Counted from the first letter of the stretch, positions 33,897 to 43,339 are shown. The stretch: DNA of 64,000 bases from Halorussus ruber (GCF_004765785.1 NZ_SBIT01000006.1:124001-188000), one strand, 5' to 3'. Made by a program: numbers and translations. The notes: a model not told the origin generated them from the sequence alone.

Positions 33897-34389
33897 TCGG
33901 TCCTCGCGGCTTGCAAGGCTAGCGTGGTTCTCGCGCTTCGCGCCGAGAGACAGCACTCACGTCGTGAATTTCTCTTTCCGCTCCGGCGCGCGCTTGGCCA
34001 GCGCTCTCGTGCGCTGGCCAATTCGCGCGAGGGACGAGCGAACGACCGCCGGGAGTGAGCGAGGAGGTTGGGGAGGCGTGAGGCCCGCGGTCGGCGGTGC
34101 CGTGCGGTCGGGGTGCTGTCCGGTGCTGTGCGGTCGGGGTGCTGTCCGGTGCCGTGCGGTCGGGGTGCTGTCCGGTGCTGTGCAGTTCTGGTGCTGTCCG
34201 GTTGCAGTAACTCCTCTGTTCAAGCCTGAAGCTATCTCTGTCTGCTTCTCCGGTTGCGTTCCACTCTGATTGGGGGTCCTCCCGCGAGTCAGCGATAGCT
34301 AGGCTTCTCCTCGACATCCGCATCCCTCCTCACCCAGAAAAACATACAAATATATTAAATATATCAAATAAGTGCTTAAACAACGAATT
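33897..34389. other. Intergenic region with GC-rich repeats
   Basis: No credible gene. It has short inverted repeats such as TTGGCCAGCGC/GCGCTGGCCAA (about 33993-34021), a 26-bp tandem array and, at 34340-34375, an AT-rich run (AAATATATTAAATATATC) just past the end of the minus-strand GerW gene. Open frames here on the minus strand are produced by the repeat. Confidence 0.55.
34096..34199. repeat. 26-bp tandem repeats, four units
   Basis: Units start GGTGCYGTGCGGTCGG at 34096, 34122, 34148 and 34174. Units 1 and 3 are identical, unit 2 differs by one base, unit 4 is more diverged. A minisatellite-like array. Confidence 0.85.
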
Positions 34390-34746
34390 TTAATGCTCCT
34401 CCTTCGCCGACCGCTTCCCGAGCAACATCCCCGCGACCAACCCGACGACCAGCAATCCGAGCGAGCGCCGTCGCTCGTCGAACCGGACGAAGCGCGTGTC
34501 CTCGTCGGTGATTTCGAGCGCGCCGACGGGGGTCGCGGACGCGCCGCCACCGCCTCCGCCGCCTTGACCGCTCGTTTCGCTCTTCTCCTCGCCGCCGCTC
34601 CCGTACCCGCCGCCGAACCCGAAGGCCACGCGGGCGACCGGCACCACCGTCCGGTCGCCGCGCTCTATCGGGTCGCCGAAGACCGACCGGACCGTCGCGC
34701 TGTGCTGGAGTCGCTCCACGATGGATTCGATTTGATTGACGCTCAT
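34390..34746 (-). CDS. GerW/YtfJ-family protein
   Basis: A 118-residue protein: VFGDPIERGDRTVVPVARVAFGFGGG is the GerW (YtfJ) family signature, then a Gly-rich loop, then VGALEITDEDTRFVRF, and a C-terminal hydrophobic helix LLVVGLVAGMLLGKR. The family was named from spore germination in Bacillus, but is widespread in archaea with unknown function; the C-terminal helix may attach it to the membrane. Confidence 0.9.
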   Translation of the reverse strand: MSVNQIESIVERLQHSATVRSVFGDPIERGDRTVVPVARVAFGFGGGYGSGGEEKSETSGQGGGGGGGASATPVGALEITDEDTRFVRFDERRRSLGLLVVGLVAGMLLGKRSAKEEH

Positions 34747-34873
34747 GGCTGTTCCCCGACAGGGGTTCGACGCCGAGGGTGAAAGAGACTCGCCTCGACT
34801 GATTCGGTACTGCTCAGGTAAGCCACGAACACATCGACGTAGGTTTCGAAAGCCCTCGCCCTTTCAGTCCGCC

Positions 34874-34959
34874 GTCACTTCGCTTCGCTCGTGACGAGCC
34901 TGCACTCGCTTTGCTCGCGCAGACGCCAGGCTCGTGGTTGCTCCCCCGAGCGAAGTGAC
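34874..34959. repeat. Nested inverted repeats between 35016 and 34746 genes
   Basis: Outer arms GTCACTTCGCT (34874-34884) and AGCGAAGTGAC (34949-34959); inner arms ACGAGCCTG (34894-34902) and CAGGCTCGT (34927-34935). A competing stem GTCAC/GTGAC (34874-34878 with 34891-34895) also exists. It may be the 3' end of the minus-strand gene at 35016 or a structured RNA. Confidence 0.6.
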
Positions 34960-35015
34960 TGGTCGGCGACCCTTCTCGAATATAACTGACTCACTCAGAG
35001 CGAACCGCGACGCGA

Positions 35016-35297
35016 CTACTCCTCGTCCCGAAGCGCCGCCGCGACGGATTCGAGTTGCGCCTTCCGGAAGGGGCGCTCGGCCTCCTCGGGGTCGTCGTCG
35101 TCCAACTCGCCGATTTTCCAGAGAACGCCCGCCCGCATCTGTGGTTTGGAGGGCAGGCGATTCGCGTCGATGTCGTAGCCCACGGCGTCGCAGATTGCCG
35201 CGAGGGCTTCCTTGGTGAACGCGGTCGATTCGACGCGCTCGTATCGCCCGACCGCCTGCCGGATTTCGTTCCGGAGGTCGTCCACGGTTTTGCTCAT
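35016..35297 (-). CDS. 93-residue hypothetical protein
   Basis: MSKTVDDLRNEIRQAVGRYE begins a helical protein with KEALAAICDAVGYDID and LPSKPQMRAGVLWKIGELDD. It looks like a small all-helical haloarchaeal protein, perhaps helix-turn-helix-like in its centre. I do not recognise a family. It stands alone on the minus strand. Confidence 0.75.
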   Translation of the reverse strand: MSKTVDDLRNEIRQAVGRYERVESTAFTKEALAAICDAVGYDIDANRLPSKPQMRAGVLWKIGELDDDDPEEAERPFRKAQLESVAAALRDEE

Positions 35298-35416
35298 ACC
35301 TGCGATAGCGGGCGGGGTCGCTCGAAAGTTCCGGTCGCGCGCCGGGCGGCCACGGGGGTGCGCTTCGCACGACTCAGACCGATACTGTTTCCACGGAGTG
35401 CTTGCTTCGTCGGGAC

Positions 35417-35746
35417 ATGGACACGAGACGCTGGCGACGCCGCATCGGCGGGTGGGGTCTGCTACTGGTCGGCGGGGCGGCGGCCGCCTACACGGTCACG
35501 ATGTGGGGGCTGGGCGCACCGCTCCTGACCGCGTTCTTCGGCGTGCTGGCCGTCGGCGGCGCGTTCGTACTCCGCGGACGAGAGAACGTCTACTACTATC
35601 TGCTCCCCGTCGTGGGCCTGCTGGCACTCCTGAAGGCGACGAGCTACTACCTCCACTACGGGACGACACTTCTGACGCTGATGTTCGCACTCGTCGGAGT
35701 CGTGAGTCTGGCGAAAGCGGTGCAAGGGTATCGCGCGCTGTCGTGA
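35417..35746 (+). CDS. Four-TM membrane protein
   Basis: A 109-residue protein starting MDTRRWRRRIGGWG with a basic N-terminus and four hydrophobic segments (for example LLLVGGAAAAYTVTMWG and YYLLPVVGLLALL). An in-frame ATG five codons earlier is possible. Function unknown. Confidence 0.7.
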   Translation: MDTRRWRRRIGGWGLLLVGGAAAAYTVTMWGLGAPLLTAFFGVLAVGGAFVLRGRENVYYYLLPVVGLLALLKATSYYLHYGTTLLTLMFALVGVVSLAKAVQGYRALS

Positions 35747-35766
35747 AAACGAATCTCGACCGCTCG

Positions 35767-36453
35767 CTACCGCACTTCGTAGGTGTCGTGCTCCGCCAAG
35801 AACCGCCCTAAGTCGGCGGTCTGGCGGTAGTCCGTCGCCAGCAGGTCCGCCAGCGAGGAGGCCAGTCGTTCGCCGTCGCCCTCCTCCCAGTCGCTCGGGT
35901 CCCGAACCGGCACGACCAGAAAACCTCGACCCGGCAGGTGGTCGGCGTGGAGGTCCGCCATCGGGTCCTCGCCGTCCGCGGCGTCGAGCATCGCCTCGCG
36001 GGCGGCGTAGGTCCCGAGGACGTAGCGAGTCGCGCGCTCGCCGACCGGCACGAGGACGTGGGCCGCGATGGCCCGGAGTTCCGCGTCGAAAAACGGCTCC
36101 AAGTCGGCGTACTCGCGGTCTGTCGGCGCGCGGTTCTCCGGCAGACAGCACACGTGGAGATAGCTGAAAAAGACGTTCGCCGCCGCCGGTTCGTCGCTGT
36201 AGGCGTCGCCGAGGAGGCCGACGTCGTTCAAAATCGGCTGGAGGCGCTCGCCCGCCGTGCCCCCGGTGAAGGGCACGCCCGTCGCTGCGCCGCCGTGGAC
36301 GCCCGGGTGGTCGCCGACCACGTGAACGTCGGCGTTGGCGTCGCCGTAGCCGAAGACGGCCCGCACTCCGGACTCACCGCTCTCGTCGCATTCGTGCTGG
36401 CAGGGCGGGGACATTCCGAAGGGATTGCTGGTTCTGTCCGTGACGTTCTTCAC
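35767..36453 (-). CDS. Uracil-DNA glycosylase superfamily protein
   Basis: A 228-residue protein. HVVGDHPGVHGG followed by TGVPFTGGTAGERLQPIL corresponds to motif A and the following loop of family 4/5-type uracil-DNA glycosylases (G-E-x-P-G...G-x-P-F-x-G-x-x-G). Downstream: VFFSYLHVCCLPENRAPT and a motif near VLVPVGERATRYVL. It lacks the four-Cys iron-sulfur set of family 4, although a few Cys are near the N-terminus (PPCQHEC). Likely removes uracil or another damaged base. NPFGMSPPC near the N-terminus looks conserved, favouring the start at 36453. Confidence 0.85.
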   Translation of the reverse strand: MKNVTDRTSNPFGMSPPCQHECDESGESGVRAVFGYGDANADVHVVGDHPGVHGGAATGVPFTGGTAGERLQPILNDVGLLGDAYSDEPAAANVFFSYLHVCCLPENRAPTDREYADLEPFFDAELRAIAAHVLVPVGERATRYVLGTYAAREAMLDAADGEDPMADLHADHLPGRGFLVVPVRDPSDWEEGDGERLASSLADLLATDYRQTADLGRFLAEHDTYEVR

Positions 36454-36576
36454 GCTATCACGTAGCGCGCTGAGCGTTAAATTCGCCCCGGTTCGAGGTT
36501 ACCGCGAACCCCCATCAGAAATCTTCATTCCGGCGTCCTATAACAGAATACGCAAAAAGTTCTTAACCGAATTTGA

Positions 36577-36588
36577 TGATAGTTATCA
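36577..36588. promoter_or_regulatory. Short inverted repeat over the tctC start region
   Basis: TGATA-GT-TATCA, six bases before the ATG of the receptor gene and about 15-20 bases after AT-rich AAAAAGTTCTTAACC. It would overlap the transcription start, so it may be an operator. Confidence 0.35.
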
Positions 36589-36594
36589 GTTGTC

Positions 36595-37614
36595 ATGGTG
36601 GGGGACGACAACGACACGAGAACGACCGAGCGCAGAACCTTTCTGAAGGCAGTTGGCACGGGGTCGGCGGTGGGTCTCGCCGGGATGCCCGGCTACCTCG
36701 ACGCGAGACAAGACGGATTCCCGAGCAGTGACATCGAGATGATTGTTCCGTGGGCCGCGGGCGGGGGGACCGACCGGACCGCCCGGCAACTCGCATCGCT
36801 GGCCGAGAACCAGATGGACACCTCGTTCTTCGTCTCCAACGTAACGGGCGGGAGCGGGAGTGCGGGCTTCAGGCGGGCGGCGAACGCCGAGGCCGACGGC
36901 CACACGGTCGGGGTGCTGACGGTCGAAATCTGTACCATCTCGCACCTCGGCATCGCAAACATCACGCCCGACGCCTTCGCACCGGTCATGCAGTACAATT
37001 TCGACCCGGCGTCGCTGACTGTCCATCAGGACGCGCCGTACAGCACCATCGAGGAGTTCATCTCCTACGCCGAGGAGAACCCGGGCGAGATTCGCATCTC
37101 CAACTCGGGCATCGGTGCCATCTGGCACCTCTCGGCGGCCCAGTTCGCACAGAACGTCGGTATCGAGGTCGAACACATCGGTTACGACGGCGGTGCGCCC
37201 GCGACCCAAGCGGTCGTCAACGGCGAGGTCGAGGCGACGACCGCCAGTCCGGCGGAGGTCGCCCCGCAGGTGCAGGACGGCCCGCTCAACATGCTGGCAG
37301 TCTTCGGCGAAGAGCGAAGCGACCTCTTCCCCGAGGTGCCGACGCTTCGGGAGCGGGACATCGACGTGACCATCGGCGCGTGGCGCGGTCTGGGCGTCCC
37401 CGCGGGAACGCCGAACCAACGAGTGCAGGAGCTACACGACGCCTACCGGTCGGTCTACGAGTCCGACGAGTTCCAGAACTTCATGAACCAGAACGGGTTC
37501 GGACTAGTCTACCGCGGCCCGCAGGAGTACGGCCAGTTCATGCAGAGCGAACTCGACCGGTTCGAGGGCATCGTCGACCAACTCGGCCTCGGCCGCGGCG
37601 GGAACGACGGATGA
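36595..37614 (+). CDS. tctC: Tripartite tricarboxylate transporter receptor (TctC/Bug type)
   Basis: A 339-residue exported protein with a Tat motif (ERRTFLKAVG, Arg13-Arg14) but no lipobox cysteine, so it may remain soluble or be held by the uncleaved signal. The mature protein has IEMIVPWAAGGGTDRTARQLA, NVTGGSGSAGFRRA and VNGEVEATTASPAEV, the Bug-family ligand-pocket loops. Binds carboxylates and delivers them to TctAB. First gene of a three-gene operon. Confidence 0.92.
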   Translation: MVGDDNDTRTTERRTFLKAVGTGSAVGLAGMPGYLDARQDGFPSSDIEMIVPWAAGGGTDRTARQLASLAENQMDTSFFVSNVTGGSGSAGFRRAANAEADGHTVGVLTVEICTISHLGIANITPDAFAPVMQYNFDPASLTVHQDAPYSTIEEFISYAEENPGEIRISNSGIGAIWHLSAAQFAQNVGIEVEHIGYDGGAPATQAVVNGEVEATTASPAEVAPQVQDGPLNMLAVFGEERSDLFPEVPTLRERDIDVTIGAWRGLGVPAGTPNQRVQELHDAYRSVYESDEFQNFMNQNGFGLVYRGPQEYGQFMQSELDRFEGIVDQLGLGRGGNDG

Positions 37615-37644
37615 CCACGTCGTAGCTTGCGACCGCGCCGCAAC

Positions 37645-37669
37645 TCGCCCGCCTTCGCTGGCGGGGCGA
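37645..37669 (+). promoter_or_regulatory. Stem-loop between tctC and tctB
   Basis: TCGCCCGCC (37645-37653) pairs with GGCGGGGCGA (37660-37669) with one bulged G. Hairpins after a receptor gene often raise its expression above that of the membrane subunits. Confidence 0.45.
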
Positions 37670-37679
37670 ATCACTCACA

Positions 37680-38183
37680 ATGTCTCTCCAGATACGACAC
37701 ACGGACAAGGTGGCGGCAGTACTGCTAGTCGGTCTCGCGGTCGGGGTCTTCGTCGCCAGTCGGGACTTCCCGAGCGGCTTCGGCGACTCGCCCGGTGCGG
37801 CGTTCTTCCCGCGTCTCATCGCGTCGGTAATCGCGCTCCTCGCGGGCGTCCTCTTCGTCCGGAGCGCGGCGTCGAGCGACGCCCGCTCGTACGACGTTTC
37901 CGCGACCGACGCGGGTCGGTTCGCGGTCCCGGTCGGACTCCTGGTAGCGTACGTCGCCCTGATGCCGATTGTCGGGTTCGTCCTCGACACGGTGGCGTTT
38001 CTGGTGGTGACGATGCGTTACTCGGGGGTCGAGAGCTACTCGCGGTCGGGGACGCTCGCCGTCGCCCTCAGTCTCGCGCTCTACTACGTGTTCGGCGAGT
38101 TCCTGCACGTCCCCTTTCCGGAAGGAAGCGTCGTGTCGGTCGCCAGATGGCTTCCGTCGCTCCCGCTGGCGGGGGTCGTGTAG
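37680..38183 (+). CDS. tctB: Tripartite tricarboxylate transporter small subunit (TctB)
   Basis: A 167-residue protein with four hydrophobic segments, opening with KVAAVLLVGLAVGVFVASRDFP and continuing GAAFFPRLIASVIALLAGV, the TctB pattern. Small membrane component of the sodium-driven carboxylate importer. Its TAG is directly followed by the tctA ATG. Confidence 0.9.
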   Translation: MSLQIRHTDKVAAVLLVGLAVGVFVASRDFPSGFGDSPGAAFFPRLIASVIALLAGVLFVRSAASSDARSYDVSATDAGRFAVPVGLLVAYVALMPIVGFVLDTVAFLVVTMRYSGVESYSRSGTLAVALSLALYYVFGEFLHVPFPEGSVVSVARWLPSLPLAGVV

Positions 38184-39680
38184 ATGAGCCTCGTCGGCAA
38201 CCTGCTTCAGGGCGCGGCGCTCGTCTTCCAACCGTTCGCGCTGACGCTCATCGTGACGGGCGTCCTCATCGGCATGACGATGGGGTCGCTTCCGGGGATG
38301 ACCGCGACCATGACCGTCGCTGTGCTGGTCTCGTTCACGTTCGGCATGGAACCGGCCGAGGGGATGATGCTCCTGCTTGGAATCTACGGCGGCGCGCTCT
38401 ACGCGGGGTCGATACCAGCCATCCTCATCCGGACGCCGGGAACGCCGAGCGCGGCCGCCACCGTCTTCGACGGTTTCCCGCTGGCCGAACGCGGGTTCGC
38501 GGGGCGGGCGATAGCTGTCGCCACGGTCGCGTCGTTCGTCGGGGGTGCGGTCAGCGTCGTCTTGCTCACGCTGCTCGCACCACAAATCGCGTCGGTCGCG
38601 GTCCAGTTCGGGTCGGCCGAGTTCTTCGCGCTGGCGGTCTTCGGGCTGACAATCATCGCCAGCGTCAGCGGCGACTCGCTCGTCAAGGGACTTCTCTCGG
38701 GCCTGCTCGGGATGCTGTTGGCGACGGTCGGACTCGACCCGGTCCTCGCCTACCCCCGGTTCTCGTTCGGTTTCGAGGCGCTGACCTCGGGAATCCAGTT
38801 CATCGCGGTGATGATCGGACTGTTCGGCATCGGCGAGGGGCTGCTCAGGTACCAGCGCGGCATCGGTAGTGAAGAGGTTTCACAGGAACTGACCGGCGTG
38901 ATTCCCGACTGGGAAGACCTCAGCGAGATTCGGAACGTCACGCTCGGGTCTAGCGTCGCGGGTGCTTTCATCGGTGCGATTCCGGGCGCGGGCGGCGACA
39001 TCGCTTCGTTCGTGACGTACAACGAGGCCAAGCGGTGGCTGAAGGGGGCCAAATCGTCGTTCGGCGACGGCGACATCCGGGGCGTGGCCGCGGCCGAATC
39101 GGGAAACAACGCCAGCACGGGCGGGGCGCTAATTCCCACCCTGACGCTGGGGATTCCCGGCGATTCGGTGACTGCCATCCTCATCGGCGCGCTGATGGTC
39201 CACGGCATCCGTCCCGGTCCGGGCCTGTTCCAAGACGAACCCGCGCTAGTCTACGCAATCTTCGTCGGGTTCTTCACGGTTTACGTCGTCATCCTCGTCC
39301 TCGGTCTCGTCGGGGCGCGCTACTGGGCGCGGCTCATCGACTTCCCGGCGCGATACCTCTGGCCCGCGATACTCGTCCTCTCGCTGGTCGGGTCGCTCGC
39401 GCTCCGCGGGAACATGCTGGACGTGTGGGTGGCGCTCGGTGCTGGCGTCCTCGGCTACGTGATGCGAGTCGAAGACTATCCGCTCGCTCCGATGGTTCTT
39501 GGCCTCATCCTCGGCCCCATAGCCGAGGTGAACCTCCGTCGCTCTCTCCAACTCTCGGGCGGGTCGCTCGATATCTTCTACTCCGAACCGCTCACGCTCG
39601 GGATACTGATTCTCGCAGTCGCGTCGCTGGTGTTTCCGTTCGTGCAGGCGTGGCGCGAGAGAAAATCAGAACCGGCCTGA
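38184..39680 (+). CDS. tctA: Tripartite tricarboxylate transporter large subunit (TctA)
   Basis: A 498-residue membrane protein of about 12 TM segments with the two family motifs GMTMGSLPGMTATM near residue 33 and GAFIGAIPGAGGDIASF near 255, plus AAESGNNASTGGALIPTLTLGIPG. It forms the transport path. Starts with no gap after tctB. Confidence 0.95.
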   Translation: MSLVGNLLQGAALVFQPFALTLIVTGVLIGMTMGSLPGMTATMTVAVLVSFTFGMEPAEGMMLLLGIYGGALYAGSIPAILIRTPGTPSAAATVFDGFPLAERGFAGRAIAVATVASFVGGAVSVVLLTLLAPQIASVAVQFGSAEFFALAVFGLTIIASVSGDSLVKGLLSGLLGMLLATVGLDPVLAYPRFSFGFEALTSGIQFIAVMIGLFGIGEGLLRYQRGIGSEEVSQELTGVIPDWEDLSEIRNVTLGSSVAGAFIGAIPGAGGDIASFVTYNEAKRWLKGAKSSFGDGDIRGVAAAESGNNASTGGALIPTLTLGIPGDSVTAILIGALMVHGIRPGPGLFQDEPALVYAIFVGFFTVYVVILVLGLVGARYWARLIDFPARYLWPAILVLSLVGSLALRGNMLDVWVALGAGVLGYVMRVEDYPLAPMVLGLILGPIAEVNLRRSLQLSGGSLDIFYSEPLTLGILILAVASLVFPFVQAWRERKSEPA

Positions 39681-39706
39681 CGACCCGCTCCGCGTCCGCG
39701 ACCGCT

Positions 39707-39889
39707 CTACTCTTCGTCGCCGCTGTTTTTGATTTCGTCCAGTTGGTCGAGGAGTTCGTCCTGCGAGGCCTCCGAGTCGAACGAAATCTCTCCCTCGTGG
39801 GAGTTCTCGTGAACGTTGACGGCGTCGTCCTCGTCGAAATCACTGTCTTGGTCCTTCTGCTCGGACTCGTCGTAGCTACCAAAACCCAT
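39707..39889 (-). CDS. 60-residue DUF5786-like protein
   Basis: MGFGSYDESEQKDQD followed by very acidic sequence and an amphipathic QDELLDQLDEIKN. Strongly resembles the short MGFGSYDE proteins found throughout haloarchaea, of unknown function. Confidence 0.8.
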   Translation of the reverse strand: MGFGSYDESEQKDQDSDFDEDDAVNVHENSHEGEISFDSEASQDELLDQLDEIKNSGDEE

Positions 39890-40004
39890 GTTACAACGAC
39901 TTTCGCACGAGTAGTAAAATCAAACGATGTGTAGCTCGCCCGGCGATTCCCCCGAATCGCCGGGCTGTCGCTCTGTCCCCGGCGTCCGTCGCCGTTTGGT
40001 GCGC

Positions 40005-41270
40005 TTACCGCTCGTTGACCTCTAGCACGCGACCCGCCGCGATGGTCTGGCCCATGTCCCGAATGGCGAAGCTACCCAGCTCGGGAATCTCGCTCGACGG
40101 TTCGATGCTGAGTGGCTTCTGGGGTCGGACCGTAATCACGGCCGCGTCGCCCGACTGGATGAAGTCGGGGTTCTCCTCCTCGACCTCTCCCGAGGAGGCG
40201 TCTATCTTCTGGTCGATGGACTCCAGCGTGCAGGCGACCTGTGCGGTGTGAGCGTGGAAGACCGGCGTGTACCCCGCGGTGATGACCGAGGGGTGTTGCA
40301 TCACGACGATTTGGGCTTTGAACGTCTCGGCCACGCTCGGCGGGTCGTCGGCCGGGCCGCAGACGTCGCCGCGGTGGATGTCGTCCTTGCCGACGCCCCG
40401 GACGTTGAACCCGACGTTGTCGCCGGGTTCGGCCCGCGGGACCTCCTCGTGGTGCATCTCGATGGTCTTGACCTCGCCGCCCACGTCCGAGGGCTGGAAC
40501 GAGACCGAATCCCCGGTGTTCAGCACGCCCGTCTCGACGCGCCCGACCGGCACGGTCCCGATGCCCGAAATCGTGTACACGTCCTGAATCGGCAGTCGGA
40601 GCGGCGCGTCTGTCGGCGGCTCTGGCTCCTCCAAATCGTTGAGCGCCTCCAGCACGAGTCGGCCGTCGTACCAGTCCATGTTGTCGCTCCGTTCCACGAC
40701 GTTGTCGCCTTCGAGCGCCGAAATCGGGATGAACTCTGCGTCTTCGGTGTTGAACTGGACCTGGTCGAGGAGGTCCCTGACCTCCGCGACGACCTCCTTG
40801 TAGCGCGTCTCCCCGTACTCGACCGTGTCCATCTTGTTGACCGCGACGATGAGTTCGTTGATTCCGAGGGTGCGCGCGAGGAAGACGTGTTCCTGCGTTT
40901 GGGGCGCGACGCCGTCGTCTGCCCCCACCACGAGGACTGCGTTGTCGGCCTGACTGGCCCCCGTAATCATGTTCTTCACGAAGTCGCGGTGACCGGGGGT
41001 GTCCACGATGGTGAAGTAGTAGGTGTCGGTCTCGAACTCCTGATGGGCGATGTCGATGGTGACGCCGCGCTCGCGCTCCTCGGCGAGGTTGTCCATGACG
41101 TAGGCGAACTCGAAGCCGCCCTTGCCCTTCTCCTCGGCTTCTTCTTTGTGCTGTTCGATGACGTGTTCCGGAACGCTCCCCGTCTCGAAGAGGAGTCGTC
41201 CGACGAGCGTCGATTTCCCGTGGTCTACGTGGCCGATGATGGCCAAGTTCTGGTGTGGCTTGTCTGGCAT
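40005..41270 (-). CDS. tuf: Translation elongation factor 1A
   Basis: A 421-residue GTPase with all G motifs: GHVDHGKST (G1), ERGVTID (G2 region), DTPGHRDF (G3), NKMD (G4), SALEG (G5). Domains 2 and 3 follow ([28 protein letters not shown]). Delivers aminoacyl-tRNA to the ribosome. The usual haloarchaeal neighbours, rps10 downstream and fusA upstream, are absent; it is flanked by a DUF5786 gene and a peptide transporter. Starts at the ATG at 41270 before [12 protein letters not shown]. Confidence 0.95.
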   Translation of the reverse strand: MPDKPHQNLAIIGHVDHGKSTLVGRLLFETGSVPEHVIEQHKEEAEEKGKGGFEFAYVMDNLAEERERGVTIDIAHQEFETDTYYFTIVDTPGHRDFVKNMITGASQADNAVLVVGADDGVAPQTQEHVFLARTLGINELIVAVNKMDTVEYGETRYKEVVAEVRDLLDQVQFNTEDAEFIPISALEGDNVVERSDNMDWYDGRLVLEALNDLEEPEPPTDAPLRLPIQDVYTISGIGTVPVGRVETGVLNTGDSVSFQPSDVGGEVKTIEMHHEEVPRAEPGDNVGFNVRGVGKDDIHRGDVCGPADDPPSVAETFKAQIVVMQHPSVITAGYTPVFHAHTAQVACTLESIDQKIDASSGEVEEENPDFIQSGDAAVITVRPQKPLSIEPSSEIPELGSFAIRDMGQTIAAGRVLEVNER

Positions 41271-41451
41271 TGTCTCTCGCCCTCTGACTCTAGGAATCGT
41301 CACCCAGAGGCAAAATAATTACCGACGCCCGGATTTATAGGGCGTTCACGCCCTCAGCGACGCAACTAACCGATTCGTGTCGTTGAATTCACAGACGGGT
41401 GCGGGGTGTAAACCCAAGTGTATATCTAATCATAGTCCATTATATACTTCT

Positions 41452-43332
41452 ATGGCACTCGGTAACGAGGAACAAAGTGACGCTCCGAGCGCACTTCTGT
41501 TCCCGAATCGCCGTGGCCTGCTGAAAGTGTTGGGAGTGGGGGCGGCGGGGGCCGCCGGACTCGGAACCGCCGGGAGCGTGGGGGGACAGGAAACGACGAC
41601 GACCGGACAGGGCAATCAGGGCGACCGGTCGGTACAGGGCGACTACGTCGTCGGCGACTCGACCGACGCCGAGACGCTGAACTTCGTCCAAATCGCGGAC
41701 GTGCCGTCGGCGAACCGCGTCGGACTGACACTCGACGGGGCCTACGCGCTGACGCCGCCGCCGAACTCGGAGGTGTTTCCGCTCTGGTGTGACATCTCTA
41801 CCGAGGACAGCCGGACCTACACGGTCGAAATCCGCGAAGGTCTCCAGTGGGGCGGCGACTACGGCCGGATGACCGCCGACGACTGGGTGTACATGATAAC
41901 CGAGGTCTTTCAGGCCGAGGACAACTGGGCGGGCTTCGCCAACCAGAGCGACTGGCAGCGAAACGGCGAGTTCGTACCGGTCGAACAGACCGGCGAGTTG
42001 ACCTTCGAGATTCGCCTGCCGGAGGTAGACCCGGCCTTCCCGCTCAAACCCATCATGTGGGGCGAGTTCTGCATGCCGAGAGGCCTCCTCGAAAAGTACG
42101 TCCCGGACAAGGACTTGGAGGGCCTCCAGCAGGACGAGGAGGTCCAGACGCTGGCCTACTCGGGCAATCTGGGACCGTACAGCTTCGAGCGGTGGAACCG
42201 CGAGGCCGAGTTCGTCGCCAGTCGCAACGACGACTACTACATGCAGAACGTCGAGAACATCCCCGAGGAGTACAACCAGTCGGCGTGGCAGGGCGCGCCC
42301 TACTTCGAGAGCTGGACCTATCAGGTCATTCCCGAGGAGAGCACGCGACTCTCGGCGCTTCAGACGGGCGAGATTACCCAGACCTCGATTCCCGAGAACA
42401 AGGTCTCGCAGTTCGAGGACGATCAGGACGTGAACGTCAACGTCGCGCCACAACCGTTCAACTCGCTGCTCATCTACAACCAGCGGGCCAACGGCTGGGA
42501 ACCCTTCCGGAAGACGGCGGTCCGGAAGGCGCTCTCCTACGCGGTGGACAAGCGCGCCGTCGTGGAGAACATCCTGCGCGGGTTCGGGTCGGTCGCCCAC
42601 ACCTTCCAACCCGAGTTCTCGCGGTGGTACGACGACTCGCAGGTCGTCGAGACCGGCGTGGGAGACGCCTACAGCTCCGAGGAGGCCCGGAGCCGCCTCG
42701 GGGAGGCTCTCGGCGGAACGCAGTACACCTACGACGGCGATACCGTGGTCGGTCCCAACGGGAACCAACTCACGCTGAAACTCGTCTGGCCGGTCGGCAC
42801 CGAGACGACCCGGACGACGGTGGAGTTCATCAAGCAGGAGTACGCCAAAATCGGCATCAACGTCGAACTCGAAGGGGTGCAGTTCAACACCCTGCTGAGC
42901 AAGTACGCCCAGAACTCCTACCGGGGCGATGGCGAACCCGAGTACAACGCCGGGCCGTTCAACGCCGGGCCGCGCGACGAGGCCTTCAGCGAGGAGTCCT
43001 GGGACATGCAGTACGGCATCATCTTCAACACGTATCCGCGGACGCCGAGTTCCACCCGGTCGTTCTGGACCCGGACCTCCTCGACCAACTACTACGGGTA
43101 CGTGCCCGAGGCCGACATGGCGAGCCTCTACGACCGAGCGTCGAGCGCGACCGACGAGGCCCAGCGCCAGCAACTCTACGCCCGCGTCTTCGGTATCCTG
43201 AGCGAGGAGCAGCCGTGTAACTTCATGAACATGGGCGTGGACATCGACGGCTTCCAAGACGAGGTGCAGGGTCCCCAGGAGGTCTTCGACTTCGGTTGGA
43301 ACGCCAACACGTGGTACTTCCAGCAGGAGTGA
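41452..43332 (+). CDS. dppA: Peptide ABC importer substrate-binding protein (DppA/OppA type)
   Basis: A 626-residue exported protein: Tat signal FPNRRGLLKVLGVGAAG (Arg20-Arg21), no lipobox Cys, then an SBP_bac_5 fold with NGWEPFRKTAVRKALSYAVDK, the family's signature around residue 350. The ATG at 41452 sits about 30 bases after GTATATCTAAT, so the longer upstream reading is rejected. Captures peptides or similar solutes outside the cell. First gene of the importer operon. Confidence 0.93.
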   Translation: MALGNEEQSDAPSALLFPNRRGLLKVLGVGAAGAAGLGTAGSVGGQETTTTGQGNQGDRSVQGDYVVGDSTDAETLNFVQIADVPSANRVGLTLDGAYALTPPPNSEVFPLWCDISTEDSRTYTVEIREGLQWGGDYGRMTADDWVYMITEVFQAEDNWAGFANQSDWQRNGEFVPVEQTGELTFEIRLPEVDPAFPLKPIMWGEFCMPRGLLEKYVPDKDLEGLQQDEEVQTLAYSGNLGPYSFERWNREAEFVASRNDDYYMQNVENIPEEYNQSAWQGAPYFESWTYQVIPEESTRLSALQTGEITQTSIPENKVSQFEDDQDVNVNVAPQPFNSLLIYNQRANGWEPFRKTAVRKALSYAVDKRAVVENILRGFGSVAHTFQPEFSRWYDDSQVVETGVGDAYSSEEARSRLGEALGGTQYTYDGDTVVGPNGNQLTLKLVWPVGTETTRTTVEFIKQEYAKIGINVELEGVQFNTLLSKYAQNSYRGDGEPEYNAGPFNAGPRDEAFSEESWDMQYGIIFNTYPRTPSSTRSFWTRTSSTNYYGYVPEADMASLYDRASSATDEAQRQQLYARVFGILSEEQPCNFMNMGVDIDGFQDEVQGPQEVFDFGWNANTWYFQQE

Positions 43333-43339
43333 TTCCCGA

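Noticed and set aside
33919-34323. Minus-strand frames with repeated His/Pro/Thr/Arg peptide
   Set aside because: The peptide pattern is produced entirely by the 26-bp tandem DNA repeat, open in more than one frame.
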